Shown piece by piece: positions 7,772 through 19,333 of a stretch of 44,149 nucleotides of DNA. The translations under genes and the position numbers were made by a program. Position 1 is the first letter of the stretch; every line of letters starts with the position of its first letter. The notes under the pieces are model-generated. The model searched no databases. It was given only the letters and a program-made list of their open reading frames with translations, and was not told the DNA's origin. Source of the DNA: an uncultured Ruminococcus sp. (GTDB taxonomy: Bacteria > Bacillota > Clostridia > Oscillospirales > Acutalibacteraceae); NCBI GenBank assembly GCA_904393835.1, contig CAJFNC010000015.1, positions 1 to 44,149 of the forward strand, written 5' to 3'.

Positions 7772-8383
7772 ATGAATAATAATGCGCTGTATAACATAAA
7801 CTGCGGACTTTTTGTACTTACGGCAAAGGACGGAACAAAACAAAACGGTTGTATAATTAACACCGTAATGCAGGTTACATCAAGTCCCGTAAAGATTTCG
7901 GCAACGGTAAACAAGACGAATTTTACTGCCGAGATGATTATGAAAACAAAGCAATTTTGTGTAAGCTGTATTGACGAGTCGGCTGATTTTTCGCTTTTTG
8001 AACGTTTTGGCTTTGCAAGCGGACGTGATGTTGATAAATTTAACGGATATAACGAGATAAAAACGGCGGAAAACGGCATTTATTACGTTACTGAAAGCAC
8101 CAACGCCTACATCGGCGCAAAGGTTGTTGACGTTATTGACGTCGGAACACACTATATATTTATTGCCGAGGTTGCCGAGGGCGATGTGCTGTCGGACAAG
8201 TCGAGCGCTTCGTATTCGTATTACCATAAGAATATCAAGCCTCAGCCGAAAAAGATTAAATCCGAAAAATCCCGCTGGGTATGCAAAATATGCGGCTATG
8301 TTTACGAGGGCGATTACCTGCCCGATGACTTTATTTGCCCAATATGCAAACACCCCGCGTCGGATTTTGAAAAAATGGAATAA
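7772..8383 (+). CDS. Flavin reductase-rubredoxin fusion (high-molecular-weight rubredoxin, Hrb-like)
   Basis: A 203-residue fusion. Residues about 5-150 match the FMN-binding flavin-reductase fold (GLFVLTA, then [14 protein letters not shown] at the flavin site). Residues about 165-203 form a rubredoxin with the iron ligands CKICGY and CPICKH. In acetogens and other clostridia such proteins pass electrons from NAD(P)H to rubrerythrin or flavodiiron proteins to remove peroxide and oxygen. AGGAG precedes the ATG. The rubrerythrin gene begins 17 bp downstream, which supports that role. Cytoplasmic. The electron donor specificity cannot be read from sequence. Confidence 0.9.
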   Translation: MNNNALYNINCGLFVLTAKDGTKQNGCIINTVMQVTSSPVKISATVNKTNFTAEMIMKTKQFCVSCIDESADFSLFERFGFASGRDVDKFNGYNEIKTAENGIYYVTESTNAYIGAKVVDVIDVGTHYIFIAEVAEGDVLSDKSSASYSYYHKNIKPQPKKIKSEKSRWVCKICGYVYEGDYLPDDFICPICKHPASDFEKME

Positions 8384-8400
8384 CACAAAGGAGAATTACT

Positions 8401-8937
8401 ATGGATTTAAAAGGTTCAAAAACAGAAAAAAATCTTGAAGCCGCTTTTGCCGGCGAATCAATGGCACGAAACAAATATACCTACTATGCTTCAAAGGCCA
8501 AAAAGGACGGTTTTGTGCAGATAGCAAACCTGTTTGAGGAAACTGCCGCAAACGAAAAGGAACACGCTAAGATGTGGTTTAAGCTTTTGCACAACGGCAT
8601 TGCCGATACTGAAACTAACCTTGCGGACGCAGCGAGCGGTGAAAATTACGAGTGGACAGATATGTACCCCACATTTGCAAAAGAGGCAAGAGAAGAGGGC
8701 TTTGACTACATTGCAGACCTGTTTGAAAAGGTTGCAGAGGTTGAAAAGCACCACGAAGAGCGATATAAAAAGCTGCTTGAAAATGTAAAGGGCGGTGTTG
8801 TTTTCTCTAAGGATAACGACGTTATCTGGCAGTGCATTAACTGCGGCCATATTTGCATAGGCAAAAAAGCTCCCGATGTTTGCCCCGTCTGTGCTCATCC
8901 GCAGAGCTTTTTCCAGATTAAACCCGAAAACTATTAA
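8401..8937 (+). CDS. rbr: Rubrerythrin
   Basis: A 178-residue non-haem diiron peroxidase. The ferritin-like four-helix domain (1-140) shows the diiron ligands in [28 protein letters not shown] and [10 protein letters not shown]. The C-terminal rubredoxin-like domain (about 142-178) has CINCGH and CPVCAH. It reduces hydrogen peroxide in the cytoplasm of anaerobes with electrons from rubredoxin. It is second gene of an operon with the flavin reductase-rubredoxin, 17 bp apart, with GGAG ahead of the ATG. Length and domain order are standard for the family. Confidence 0.95.
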   Translation: MDLKGSKTEKNLEAAFAGESMARNKYTYYASKAKKDGFVQIANLFEETAANEKEHAKMWFKLLHNGIADTETNLADAASGENYEWTDMYPTFAKEAREEGFDYIADLFEKVAEVEKHHEERYKKLLENVKGGVVFSKDNDVIWQCINCGHICIGKKAPDVCPVCAHPQSFFQIKPENY

Positions 8938-8949
8938 TTGTTTAATTTT

Positions 8950-8980
8950 ACCCGCAGTCGGTCTGATTGCGGGTTTTATT
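8950..8980 (+). terminator. Terminator of the rubrerythrin operon
   Basis: The stem ACCCGCA/TGCGGGT (8950-8956/8968-8974) is followed by a T-rich tail. Confidence 0.75.
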
Positions 8981-9184
8981 TATTATTCCGAATTCTTATT
9001 ATCTATATATTGAATAATAATATAAATAACTCGCATTTATTATATTGCTTTAAAAATATATTTATCTATAATTATAATGCAAAAATTAAATAAATAATCA
9101 TAATTTCCATATTTTGTAAATAGATATATGCTGTCTGCGAATTAAAATCAGTTATAAGCAAATAATTTAGCATAATAATAAGTA

Positions 9185-9213
9185 TTGTACTGTTTTTAAT
9201 TCTGTTATACAAT
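9185..9213 (+). promoter_or_regulatory. Likely promoter of the acyl-CoA synthetase leader
   Basis: TTGTAC (9185-9190), a 17-bp spacer and TACAAT (9208-9213). A second possible start is an extended -10, TGTTATAAT, at 9366-9374, which would bypass the structured leader. Confidence 0.45.
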
Positions 9214-9219
9214 ATAGAT

Positions 9220-9375
9220 ATGCTGGAATAGCAGCGCTTTTTTCAAAACTTTGCTTTTGTCAAAGCAAGCAGCGCAATGCGCTGCAAATTCAGTGTGGGA
9301 TTGTATCCCGCTGCTGAATTTTGGTACCGAACGACGCCTTTAAAGGCGGGGGACATTATCCCTTTTGTTATAATT
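9220..9375 (+). promoter_or_regulatory. Structured leader upstream of the acyl-CoA synthetase (unassigned)
   Basis: About 155 nt of dense pairing. Two identical GCAGCGC segments (9231-9237 and 9269-9275) can each pair with one GCGCTGC (9279-9285), so the pairings exclude each other. A 15-bp stem (AAATTCAG + GTGGGAT with ATCCCGC + CTGAATTT, 9286-9321) follows. Next come GGTACCG, a GCCTTTAAAGGC palindrome, and GGGACATTATCCC followed by TTTT. The GGTACCG followed by a terminator-like stem recalls the 3' part of T-box leaders, but a T-box specifier domain is not evident. Confidence 0.4.
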
Positions 9376-9397
9376 TGTGAGAAAAGGATGTATATAA

Positions 9398-11053
9398 ATG
9401 CAGCTTTATAAAAATTTTTGTGAGGAAACGCTCGACGAAAACGGCAATTTGATTGATTTTGAGCTTTGCATACCCGAAAACTATAACTTTGGCTACGACG
9501 TCGTTGACGAGATGGCAAAAAAAGCGCCCAACGACACTGCCGTTGTTTGGACTAATCCCGACGGCGAAGAAAAGATTTTTACTTTTGAAGATATAAGCAA
9601 ACTGAGCAACAAAGCAGCCAATGTTTTTAAAAACCACGGTATCGGCAAGGGCGATAAGGTGCTTGTTATTTTAAAGAGAAATTACGAATACTGGTATGTA
9701 TGCCCCGCTTTGCACAAGCTGGGAGCGGTTATTATTCCCGCAACACACCTGCTAAACCAAAGCGACATCAACTATCGCGTACAGACTGCCAACGTTAAGG
9801 CTGCCGTGTGCACGCCCGACGAAACGACCGCCGAGGATTTACTCGCGGTTGCGTCTCAGCCCAACCCGCTTGAAAAGGTATTTGTCGCAAGGAGATATTT
9901 GTTCGGCACAATTGACCTTACATCAGAAATTGAAGAGGCAAGCGACGAACTTGAGCGCGTTGAAACAAACGTAAACGACCCTATGCTAATTTACTTTACA
10001 TCCGGCACAACGGGATACCCTAAAGCGGTTGAACATAACCATACATACAGCCTTGCACACATTATTACCTCAAAATACTGGCAGTGTGTAAAAGAGGGAG
10101 GTCTCCACTTTACCGTTGCAGAAACAGGCTGGGCAAAAGCGTCATGGGGTAAAATGTATGGTCAGTGGCTTTGCGGATGCGCCGTAATGGTTTACGATTT
10201 TGACCACTTCTCCCCCGGCAAGCTTTTGAAGATTATGGAAAAGTACAAAGTTACTTCTTTCTGCGCTCCTCCGACGGTTTACAAGTATTTTATTAAAAGA
10301 GGTATGGACAAGTACAACCTTGATTCGCTTGAGCACCTGTCAACAGCGGGTGAGGCGCTTAACAGCGAAGTTTTTGATAAGGTTTACGAGCAGACGGGTA
10401 TCAAGCTTATGGAGGGCTTTGGACAGACAGAGACCACTCTCATTGTCGCGAATCTCAAAGGCGCGGTTACAAAACCCGGTTCAATGGGCAAGCCAACGCC
10501 GCTGTATGACGTTCACATCATAAACGACCACGGAGAAGAAGTGCCCGACGGCGGAACAGGCGAACTTGTTGTTTATCCGCGCGAGGGCAAAAAGCAGTAC
10601 GGAATTTTTATGACCTACTACGGCAACGACGAACTGTACAAAAACGTGTGGCGCGGCGGAGTTTACCACACGGGCGACACCGCTTATAAGGACGAGGACG
10701 GTTACTTTTGGTATGTAGGCAGAGCCGACGACCTTATTAAGACAAGGGGATTCAGAGTGGGTCCGTTTGAAGTTGAAAATGTTATTATGCAGTACCCCAA
10801 CGTGCTTGAATGTGCGGTTATCGGCGTGCCCGACAAGGACAGAGGTCAGGCAATTAAGGCGATTGTAAAAATGGCGGACGGTCACGAGCACGACCACGAC
10901 CTTGAAAACAAAATCAAGACCTTCTGCAACAAGAGAATGGCTTCGTACAAGTGGATACAGCACCTTGAAATTGTTGACGAATTTTCAAAAACGATAAGCG
11001 GAAAGATTAAGCGCACAACACTCAGAAAAAATGACGCTGAAAAGCGAGGATAA
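9398..11053 (+). CDS. AMP-forming acyl-CoA synthetase (acetyl-CoA synthetase-like)
   Basis: A 551-residue ANL-superfamily ligase that activates a carboxylic acid to acyl-AMP and then acyl-CoA. Motifs in order: the A3 phosphate loop YFTSGTTGYPKA (about 198), GEAL, GFGQTETT (about 345), YHTGDTAYKDEDGYFWYVGRAD (quoted only in part in the family signature; about 425), and the A10 lysine in SGKIKR near the C-terminus. Length and the aromatic lid region fit medium-chain or acetate-like acyl-CoA synthetases; the exact substrate cannot be read. AAAGGATG lies ahead of the ATG. It is monocistronic, with a long structured leader and its own terminator. Confidence 0.88.
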   Translation: MQLYKNFCEETLDENGNLIDFELCIPENYNFGYDVVDEMAKKAPNDTAVVWTNPDGEEKIFTFEDISKLSNKAANVFKNHGIGKGDKVLVILKRNYEYWYVCPALHKLGAVIIPATHLLNQSDINYRVQTANVKAAVCTPDETTAEDLLAVASQPNPLEKVFVARRYLFGTIDLTSEIEEASDELERVETNVNDPMLIYFTSGTTGYPKAVEHNHTYSLAHIITSKYWQCVKEGGLHFTVAETGWAKASWGKMYGQWLCGCAVMVYDFDHFSPGKLLKIMEKYKVTSFCAPPTVYKYFIKRGMDKYNLDSLEHLSTAGEALNSEVFDKVYEQTGIKLMEGFGQTETTLIVANLKGAVTKPGSMGKPTPLYDVHIINDHGEEVPDGGTGELVVYPREGKKQYGIFMTYYGNDELYKNVWRGGVYHTGDTAYKDEDGYFWYVGRADDLIKTRGFRVGPFEVENVIMQYPNVLECAVIGVPDKDRGQAIKAIVKMADGHEHDHDLENKIKTFCNKRMASYKWIQHLEIVDEFSKTISGKIKRTTLRKNDAEKRG

Positions 11054-11082
11054 AATTTTTCATTTAATATACATAACACTTC

Positions 11083-11120
11083 GGGCAACCTTTTGTCAGG
11101 TTGCCTGATTATTATTGTTA
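11083..11120 (+). terminator. Terminator after the acyl-CoA synthetase
   Basis: The stem GGCAACC/GGTTGCC (11084-11090/11099-11105) is followed by an interrupted T-rich tail. Confidence 0.6.
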
Positions 11121-11174
11121 TGCTTATACGGCGCGGAAACCTCCGCAACATATATATTTTTCTCATAACAAAAT

Positions 11175-11202
11175 AACTGCCGCAACAATTGTTGCGGCAG
11201 TT
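11175..11202. terminator. 28-bp perfect palindrome, terminator of leuCD
   Basis: A perfect inverted repeat centred at 11188/11189 (AACTGCCGCAACAA and its complement). It lies 26 bp beyond the leuD stop. The T tail is short in either direction, so it may also act as an RNA 3' stabiliser. Confidence 0.65.
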
Positions 11203-11228
11203 CTATATAAAGATATAGTGATAATAGG

Positions 11229-11708
11229 TTACATAATAGACTTAATAAGTCCGCCTTTTTTGATGATGTTCTGAATGAACTCGGGGAACGGCTCTGCTTG
11301 GTAGGTTTTTCCCGTTGTTTCGTCGGTGATTACGCCTGTTGAAAAATCAACGGAAACCGTGTCGCCCTCCTTGATTTCTTTTGCCGCCTGATCGCACTCA
11401 AGAATCGGCAGACCGATGTTAATTGCGTTGCGGTAGAAAATACGCGCAAAGGTTGAAGCGATTACACAGGAAATTCCGCTTGCCTTGATGGCGATGGGAG
11501 CGTGTTCTCTTGAAGAACCGCAGCCAAAGTTCTTTTCGGCAACCATAATGTCGCCCGGCTGAACCTTATTTACAAAGTCCTTGTCGATATCCTCCATACA
11601 GTGAGCGGCAAGCTCCTTGTGTGATGACGTGTTGAGGTAACGAGCGGGAATAATAACGTCTGTGTCAATGTTATCGCCAAACTTGTGTACTTTACCTTTA
11701 ACGTTCAT
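11229..11708 (-). CDS. leuD: 3-isopropylmalate dehydratase small subunit
   Basis: A 159-residue swivelling domain of the aconitase superfamily. Family marks are the start [21 protein letters not shown] and the substrate-recognition loop [11 protein letters not shown]. With LeuC it interconverts 2- and 3-isopropylmalate in leucine synthesis. The short form (about 160 residues) is the one used by clostridia and archaea rather than the 200-residue proteobacterial form; homologues can also serve homoaconitase-like reactions. The leuC stop is 18 bp upstream, so the two subunits form an operon. The ATG at 11708 has an AAAG(A)AAGG-type site ahead of it. Confidence 0.93.
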   Translation of the reverse strand: MNVKGKVHKFGDNIDTDVIIPARYLNTSSHKELAAHCMEDIDKDFVNKVQPGDIMVAEKNFGCGSSREHAPIAIKASGISCVIASTFARIFYRNAINIGLPILECDQAAKEIKEGDTVSVDFSTGVITDETTGKTYQAEPFPEFIQNIIKKGGLIKSIM

Positions 11709-11726
11709 ATTTACACCTGCCTTTCT

Positions 11727-12992
11727 TTAAACTTTTGCGGGGTCGGTAATGTAGCCCGTAACTGCGCTTGCTGCGGCAACCGCGGGGCTTGCAAGATAAA
11801 CTTCGCTGTCAACATGACCCATTCTGCCTACGAAGTTGCGGTTTGTTGTGGAAACGGCTCTTTCGCCTGCGGCAAGAATACCCATATAGCCGCCCAAACA
11901 CGGACCGCAGGTAGGAGTTGAAACAACTGCACCCGCATTAATGAAGATGTCAAAAAGACCCTCGTGCATAGCGTCAAGCCAGATTTTCTGAGTAGCGGGA
12001 ATTACAATACATCTTACGCCATTGGCAACTTTTTTGCCCTTCATAATCTCAGCCGCCGCTCTGAGGTCGGTGATTCTGCCGTTTGTGCAGGAACCTATTA
12101 CACACTGGTCGATTTTAACCTCTGTTTCGCCGATTTCATCAACGGTCTTAGTATTTTCGGGAAGATGAGGGAATGAAACGGTCGGACGCAGCTTGCCCAG
12201 GTCGATTGTGTAAACCTCGTCGTAAACCGCATCCTCGTCGGCCGTATATTCAACGGGAGTACCTTGGTATCTGCCGTTGCAGTAATCTCTTGTTACGTCG
12301 TCAACGGGGAAAATTCCGTTTTTGGCGCCTGCCTCAATCGCCATATTTGCAATGCAGAGGCGGTCGTCAATGTTGAGGTATTTAATGCCCTCGCCGCAAA
12401 ATTCCATCGACTTGTACAACGCGCCGTCAACGCCTATCATACCGATGATGTGCAAAATAACGTCCTTGCCGCTGACATACTTTTGGGGCTTGCCCACAAG
12501 CTCAAACTTGATTGCGGACGGAACCTTGAACCAAGCCTTGCCGCTTATCATACCCGCAGCCATATCTGTTGAGCCTACGCCTGTTGAAAATGCGCCGAGC
12601 GCGCCGTATGTACAGGTGTGGGAATCAGCGCCGATACAAAGACAGCCCGGACCTACAAGGCCTTTTTCGGGCAAAAGCGCGTGTTCAATACCCATTTCGC
12701 CGACGTCCATATAATTTTTGATGTCGTATTTATTGGCAAAGTTTCTAACCTGCTTAACCTGAGTAGCCGCCTTGATATCCTTATTCGGGGTAAAGTGATC
12801 CATTACCATCGCGATTTTTGAATTGTCAAAAACAGATGTTGCGCCGTTTTCTTCAAAAACATTGATTGCAACGGGCGAGGTAATGTCGTTGCCCAAAACC
12901 ATATCGAGCTTTGCCTCGATAAGCTGACCTGCCTTTACACTGTCAAGACCTGCGTGAGCCGCAAGAATTTTTTGCGACATAGTCATACCCAT
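11727..12992 (-). CDS. leuC: 3-isopropylmalate dehydratase large subunit
   Basis: A 421-residue [4Fe-4S] hydro-lyase subunit. The three cluster cysteines are visible in VIGSCTNGR and TCGPC near residues 300-365. The substrate and cluster motifs [19 protein letters not shown] (about 120) are intact. The length matches the short LeuC type that pairs with the 160-residue LeuD next to it. GGAG precedes the ATG at 12992 at good distance. No leucine T-box or leader peptide is visible in the 87-bp gap upstream; that gap holds the terminator of the preceding lipoprotein gene. Confidence 0.95.
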   Translation of the reverse strand: MGMTMSQKILAAHAGLDSVKAGQLIEAKLDMVLGNDITSPVAINVFEENGATSVFDNSKIAMVMDHFTPNKDIKAATQVKQVRNFANKYDIKNYMDVGEMGIEHALLPEKGLVGPGCLCIGADSHTCTYGALGAFSTGVGSTDMAAGMISGKAWFKVPSAIKFELVGKPQKYVSGKDVILHIIGMIGVDGALYKSMEFCGEGIKYLNIDDRLCIANMAIEAGAKNGIFPVDDVTRDYCNGRYQGTPVEYTADEDAVYDEVYTIDLGKLRPTVSFPHLPENTKTVDEIGETEVKIDQCVIGSCTNGRITDLRAAAEIMKGKKVANGVRCIVIPATQKIWLDAMHEGLFDIFINAGAVVSTPTCGPCLGGYMGILAAGERAVSTTNRNFVGRMGHVDSEVYLASPAVAAASAVTGYITDPAKV

Positions 12993-13041
12993 AACTAATC
13001 ACTCCTTTTTTAATGTTTGTATATATTATTACATAAAATTT

Positions 13042-13069
13042 TAAAAAAGATTGTAAAGTAGTTTACAAT
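13042..13069 (-). terminator. AT-rich terminator after the lipoprotein gene
   Basis: On the minus strand the 8-bp stem ATTGTAAA/TTTACAAT (13062-13069/13050-13057) is followed by CTTTTTT. Confidence 0.65.
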
Positions 13070-13079
13070 TCGGCAAATT

Positions 13080-13868
13080 TTATTGAGAGGAAATTGTTTC
13101 CTGCTGAGTAGCGGTTTGAACATACTGCTCATAATCGGCAATTTTCCATTCATTTTTGAGCGAATCGTCAATCGGGAACACCTTCAAAAGCATAAGGCTG
13201 CTGTCGCTTTTGCCCGACGAACCCGTACTCATCGAAAATACAAAACCCTGATAGTACAGCGATTCCACACTCTCAAAGGTGGTACGGTAAAAAATATCCT
13301 GAAGCACGTCGGTACTGCCGTCAGGAAATTTGCACACCGCCTGAGCCATTACGGCGCTTTTGCGCAGAATTAAATCGCTGTTTGACGAACCCATACTGTC
13401 GGAAACAAAGTTTTCCGCCGTCGTGGCACAGCCTACGTTCATAAGCTTGCCGGACACGCTTTCAACCGTGGCGGTAAAATTACTCTTGTCGTCGTTGTAG
13501 TAGTAATAATCGAGTAAAACGCCGTTTGCGTCGGTGTCGGATTCGTCCTGCTTTACCCACTTGTTATAATCGAGAAAGTCCGAGCCGCCGAGATTTGAGT
13601 AAATTTCGTTGTACCTCTGAGTGAAATCCTGTAGAGTGCAGTTAAAACGGCACTTGTAAACATTTTCGCTTTTTTCAATTGCGTCTTTATTTTTGGCGGG
13701 ATAAATTTCATCGCCTGTTGAGATACGCTGCGGCTCTTTGACATTGCTTATCGAGTCATTGTCCGAACAGCCGCAGAGTACGGCGGAAACCACGGCGGCA
13801 AAAGCTATTAAAGTTGCCGCCGCTCTTTTGCAAAGCGGAGTTTTGTCCGCAAAAAAACTTTTTTTCAT
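13080..13868 (-). CDS. Predicted lipoprotein at the end of the gyrA operon
   Basis: A 262-residue protein with a basic N-terminus, hydrophobic core and lipobox Leu31-Cys32-Gly33-Cys34. The mature part begins with an Asp/Ser-rich linker and continues as a beta-rich globular domain (about 70-240) that I cannot assign. The last residues are Gln/Thr/Ser rich. It begins 55 bp after the gyrA stop with no terminator between, so it is probably co-transcribed with gyrase. A functional link to gyrase is not implied by the sequence. AGGGGAGAG lies before the ATG. Confidence 0.82.
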   Translation of the reverse strand: MKKSFFADKTPLCKRAAATLIAFAAVVSAVLCGCSDNDSISNVKEPQRISTGDEIYPAKNKDAIEKSENVYKCRFNCTLQDFTQRYNEIYSNLGGSDFLDYNKWVKQDESDTDANGVLLDYYYYNDDKSNFTATVESVSGKLMNVGCATTAENFVSDSMGSSNSDLILRKSAVMAQAVCKFPDGSTDVLQDIFYRTTFESVESLYYQGFVFSMSTGSSGKSDSSLMLLKVFPIDDSLKNEWKIADYEQYVQTATQQETISSQ

Positions 13869-13923
13869 CTCTGCTCTCCCCTTTCTCGGTTAAAACAGAA
13901 ATTTTTCGGTAAATTTTTGCTCA

Positions 13924-16482
13924 TTATTCCTGTGTATTTTCCGCAGAAGTCTGCTCGCTTTCGGCTGTTTGTTCATCTTGAGTTGACTGCTCATCTTCGG
14001 CAGCCGGTTTGCCCTCGGCATTTTCCGCGGTTTCATCGGCTTCTTCCTCTTCCTCGTGAGGAGCCGTAGCCACGGTTACAACGCTGTCGTCGCCGTTCAT
14101 CTTCATAAGCGTTACGCCCTTTGACGGACGGGCACAGACTCTGATTGTATCGGCAGCAATTCTGATGATGATGCCGTCGCGTGAAATAATGATAACATCG
14201 TCGCTTAAATCAACCACATTTATTGCGGCAACGTCGCCGTACTTTTCAATATGGTAGTTGGTAAGACCTTTACCGCCTCTTGTCTGAACACGGTAATCGT
14301 CGGGGCTTGAAAGACGTCCGAAGCCTGTTTCGGAAACGGTGAGTACGTATGCGCCCTCGCGCACAACGCTCATTCCCACAACAATATCGCCCTCTTTAAG
14401 AGTGAGAGCCTTAACGCCCCTTGCCTGACGACCCATGGGACGAACGTCGGTTTCTTTAAATCGGATAGCCGCGCCCTTTTTTGTAGCGACAATAACTTCG
14501 CTGTTGCCGTCGGTCATTCTTACCCACGCAAGCTCGTCGCCCTCGTTGAGTTCAAGGGCAATAAGTCCGCCTTTTCGTGCGGTATTGTAAGCGTTTAGGG
14601 CAATTCGTTTTACTATACCCATACGCGTAACCATAATAAGGTACTTTTCTTCGTCAAATTCGGGAACTCTTATCATAGAGGTTACCTTTTCGTCGGGAGA
14701 AATAGGCAGGATATTCGCGATATTAATGCCCTTTGACTGTCTGCTTCCCTCGGGAACCTCGTAGCACTTGAGTCGGTAAACCCTGCCCTTGTCGGTAAAA
14801 AACAGCACGTAGTCGTGAGAGTTGATAACAAACATTTCAGCCGCCACGTCCTCCTCGCGTCTTGACATACCCGATACGCCTCGTCCGCCTCTGCGCTGGA
14901 TCTTGTAGGTGTCGGCAGCAAGTCTTTTTACGTAACCGAACTGAGTAAGAGTAAGCACACATTCCTCCTGCGGAATGAGATCCTCAATATCAACCTCGCC
15001 GCTGATGGCACAAATTTCCGTGCGGCGGGGGTCGGAGTATTTGTTGCGGATTGCAAGAATTTCCTCTTTTACAATTTCAAGTTTTCTTGAATCGCTTGCG
15101 AGAATTTCGGTATATTCGGCAATTTTTGCCTTGAGCTCTGAAATCTCATCTTCAATTTTAGCGCGCTCCATATTTGAAAGCTGTCCCAAACGCATCTGGA
15201 CAATTGCCTGAGCCTGAACATCGTCAAGGGCAAAACGCTCGATGAGCGCCGCCTTAGCGCCCGCAACATCCTTGCTCTTTCTGATTATTGCTATAACTTC
15301 GTCGATAAAATCAAGCGCGATTTTTAAACCCTCAAGAATATGGGCTCTCTCCTGAGCCTTTTTGAGGTCAAACTCCGTTCTGCGATGGATTACCTCTTCC
15401 TGGAAAGATATGTAGTCGAGGAGCATATCCTTTAGCGTTAAAATTTTAGGCTGACCGTCAACAATGGCAAGCATAATTGCGCCGAAAGTAACCTGAAGCT
15501 GGGTATAGGAGAACAGCTGGTTTAACACTATCTGCGGAGAAGAGTCACGCTTGATGTCGATTTCAACGTGCATACCGTTTCTGTCGGAGTGATCCTCAAT
15601 GTTTGAGATACCCTCGATTCGCTTGTCCTTTACCAAATCGGCAATGCTTTCTATAAGTCTCGCCTTATTCACCTGATAGGGAAGCTCTGTTACTATAATT
15701 TTATATCTGTTGTTTTTTGCCTCTATAATTTCGGTTTTGGCACGAACGGTAATTTTGCCTCTGCCGGTTGCGTAAGCGGCTCTGATTCCGCTTCTGCCCA
15801 TAATTATGCCGCCCGTAGGAAAATCTGGACCGGGCATACACTCCATAATTTCTGCAAGCTCCGCGTCGGGATTGTCAATAAGCAGACAAACGGCGTCGAT
15901 TACTTCGCCGAGATTGTGAGGCGGAATATTTGTAGCCATACCTACGGCAATACCGCTTGAGCCGTTTACGAGCAAATTCGGAAAACGGCTGGGCAAAACC
16001 ACCGGCTCTTTAAGTCGGTCGTCGTAGTTTGGCTGAAAATCAACCGTATTTTTGTCAATATCGGTGAGCATTTCAAGAGAGATTTTGCTCATTCTTGCCT
16101 CTGTATAACGGTAAGCCGCGGGCGGGTCGCCGTCAACCGAACCGAAGTTGCCGTGGCCGTCAACAAGCATATATCTCATTGAAAAGTCCTGAGCAAGTCT
16201 TACCAAAGCATCGTAAACCGAAGCGTCGCCGTGCGGGTGATACGAACCGAGCACGTTACCTACGGTGTCGGCGCATTTGTGGTAAGGCTTTGACGGATAA
16301 AGTCCCTTTTCAAACATCGTGTAAAGAATACGGCGGTGTACGGGCTTTAAACCGTCACGAACATCGGGAAGCGCACGGGAAACGATAACGCTCATTGAGT
16401 AATCCAAAAAGCTCTTTCGCATTTCCTTTTGCAAATCCACGTCTATAATTCTGTTTTCGTTAATCTGTTGTTCGTTGTCCAT
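13924..16482 (-). CDS. gyrA: DNA gyrase subunit A
   Basis: An 852-residue type II topoisomerase subunit that cleaves and rejoins DNA to introduce negative supercoils with GyrB. The active-site tyrosine is Tyr126 in AYRYTEAR. The winged-helix/tower region is followed by six C-terminal beta-pinwheel blades (about 510-810) with a GyrA-box-like [10 protein letters not shown] near 540. The last 40 residues are a Glu/Ala/Thr-rich acidic tail. The quinolone-contact segment reads [10 protein letters not shown], so the residue matching E. coli Ser83 is Ala87. AGAGG precedes the ATG at 16482. It is third in the gyrB-thioesterase-gyrA run. Confidence 0.97.
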   Translation of the reverse strand: MDNEQQINENRIIDVDLQKEMRKSFLDYSMSVIVSRALPDVRDGLKPVHRRILYTMFEKGLYPSKPYHKCADTVGNVLGSYHPHGDASVYDALVRLAQDFSMRYMLVDGHGNFGSVDGDPPAAYRYTEARMSKISLEMLTDIDKNTVDFQPNYDDRLKEPVVLPSRFPNLLVNGSSGIAVGMATNIPPHNLGEVIDAVCLLIDNPDAELAEIMECMPGPDFPTGGIIMGRSGIRAAYATGRGKITVRAKTEIIEAKNNRYKIIVTELPYQVNKARLIESIADLVKDKRIEGISNIEDHSDRNGMHVEIDIKRDSSPQIVLNQLFSYTQLQVTFGAIMLAIVDGQPKILTLKDMLLDYISFQEEVIHRRTEFDLKKAQERAHILEGLKIALDFIDEVIAIIRKSKDVAGAKAALIERFALDDVQAQAIVQMRLGQLSNMERAKIEDEISELKAKIAEYTEILASDSRKLEIVKEEILAIRNKYSDPRRTEICAISGEVDIEDLIPQEECVLTLTQFGYVKRLAADTYKIQRRGGRGVSGMSRREEDVAAEMFVINSHDYVLFFTDKGRVYRLKCYEVPEGSRQSKGINIANILPISPDEKVTSMIRVPEFDEEKYLIMVTRMGIVKRIALNAYNTARKGGLIALELNEGDELAWVRMTDGNSEVIVATKKGAAIRFKETDVRPMGRQARGVKALTLKEGDIVVGMSVVREGAYVLTVSETGFGRLSSPDDYRVQTRGGKGLTNYHIEKYGDVAAINVVDLSDDVIIISRDGIIIRIAADTIRVCARPSKGVTLMKMNGDDSVVTVATAPHEEEEEADETAENAEGKPAAEDEQSTQDEQTAESEQTSAENTQE

Positions 16483-16519
16483 TTTTTACCTCTGAATATA
16501 TGTAAATCTTTTATTCATC

Positions 16520-16954
16520 TCAATCAAACACTTTAAGGCTCTTGTTGAGCTTTTCATAAAGCTGCGGCATACGTTTTCTTATGCTGCACGGGCGCAGGGT
16601 TTTTGAATCCACAAAGCCGTGCTCGGTAGTTCCGTAGCCGAGCTCTGTTTCGGTTCCGTCCTCTTCAATTCTTTTGACCGAATACGTAAATACGATTCTG
16701 GCGGCAGTCAGCGTTATGCACCATGTGCGAATAATAAGATTGTCGTCGTAATATGCGGGAAGTTTGTAGGAGCACGAAAGGTTTTTAAGCGGAGTCATTA
16801 TTCCCGCCTTTTCCATTTCGACATACGATGTGCCGAACATTTTTATAAAATCACTTCTGCCCACCTCATACCATATCGGATATGAAGCGTGGTGAACAAT
16901 ACCCATTTGGTCGGTTTCGGCATATCTTACTGTAATTTTTGTCTTTGAATGCAT
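16520..16954 (-). CDS. 4HBT/YbgC-type acyl-CoA thioesterase
   Basis: A 144-residue single hot-dog-fold hydrolase that cleaves acyl-CoA thioesters in the cytoplasm. The 4HBT signature RYAETDQMGIVHHASYPIW (residues 9-27) holds the catalytic Asp15. The long helix WYEVGRSDFIK follows and the central sheet reads as expected for the family (about 134-145 residues). It sits between gyrB (27 bp) and gyrA (37 bp) on the same strand, an unusual place for a metabolic gene, so it is transcribed with gyrase. The acyl substrate cannot be predicted. A ribosome site AAGGGGTG lies before the ATG. Confidence 0.88.
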   Translation of the reverse strand: MHSKTKITVRYAETDQMGIVHHASYPIWYEVGRSDFIKMFGTSYVEMEKAGIMTPLKNLSCSYKLPAYYDDNLIIRTWCITLTAARIVFTYSVKRIEEDGTETELGYGTTEHGFVDSKTLRPCSIRKRMPQLYEKLNKSLKVFD

Positions 16955-16980
16955 AATAACACCCCTTGCCGTATAGATAA

Positions 16981-18984
<2,004 letters not shown>

Positions 18985-19323
18985 TTACCTCCGTTTTTTT
19001 GAACGATTATCGGTGATATCTTCCCTTTTTTCCTCTTTAAAATCCATAAAGTACGGAATGAGAAAAAACATAATTGCAAAAATCACAACGTTTGTAACCG
19101 CGAGCATAGTTATGCTTGTGCCGTTCAACGCAATTATTTCAAAAACATTAATAAGCACCGCAGCGGCTGCAGCTGCAAGCAAAAGTAAAATACACTTTCG
19201 TTTGCGAATTACAAAATTTTTTTTACAGTTGTAGCACCTTTGTTTTTTGCTGTATATCAGCTTTAGCACATCGCCGTATCTGTAAATTGTGTGACAATGC
19301 GGACAGACGGGAAGTTTAGGCAT
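18985..19323 (-). CDS. Small zinc-ribbon membrane protein, unknown function
   Basis: A 112-residue protein with an N-terminal zinc ribbon (CPHC at 7-10 and CYNC about 30-33). Two hydrophobic helices follow (about 44-66 and 70-93), then a basic C-terminal tail rich in Lys, Arg and Asp. AGGAG precedes the ATG at 19323. The gyrB start is only 6 bp downstream, so the two are translated from one mRNA. It resembles its upstream neighbour in plan (zinc ribbon then two helices), suggesting a local duplication. No function is known to me. Confidence 0.8.
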   Translation of the reverse strand: MPKLPVCPHCHTIYRYGDVLKLIYSKKQRCYNCKKNFVIRKRKCILLLLAAAAAAVLINVFEIIALNGTSITMLAVTNVVIFAIMFFLIPYFMDFKEEKREDITDNRSKKRR

Positions 19324-19333
19324 AATTTACTCC

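Noticed and set aside
7504..7779. Open frame across the 80-bp repeats
   Set aside because: It only reads through tandem repeats whose 80-bp period shifts frame, and it has no ribosome site.
9220..9375. Definite T-box leader
   Set aside because: GGTACCG resembles the T-box core, but Stem I features and a specifier loop are not recognisable, and the downstream gene is not amino-acid related.
12322..12714. Plus-strand open frame within leuC
   Set aside because: Antisense shadow of a conserved enzyme; the peptide has no recognisable features.
12993..13079. Leucine T-box or leader peptide for leuCD
   Set aside because: The gap is only 87 bp and is occupied by the terminator of the upstream gene; no Leu-rich short frame is present.
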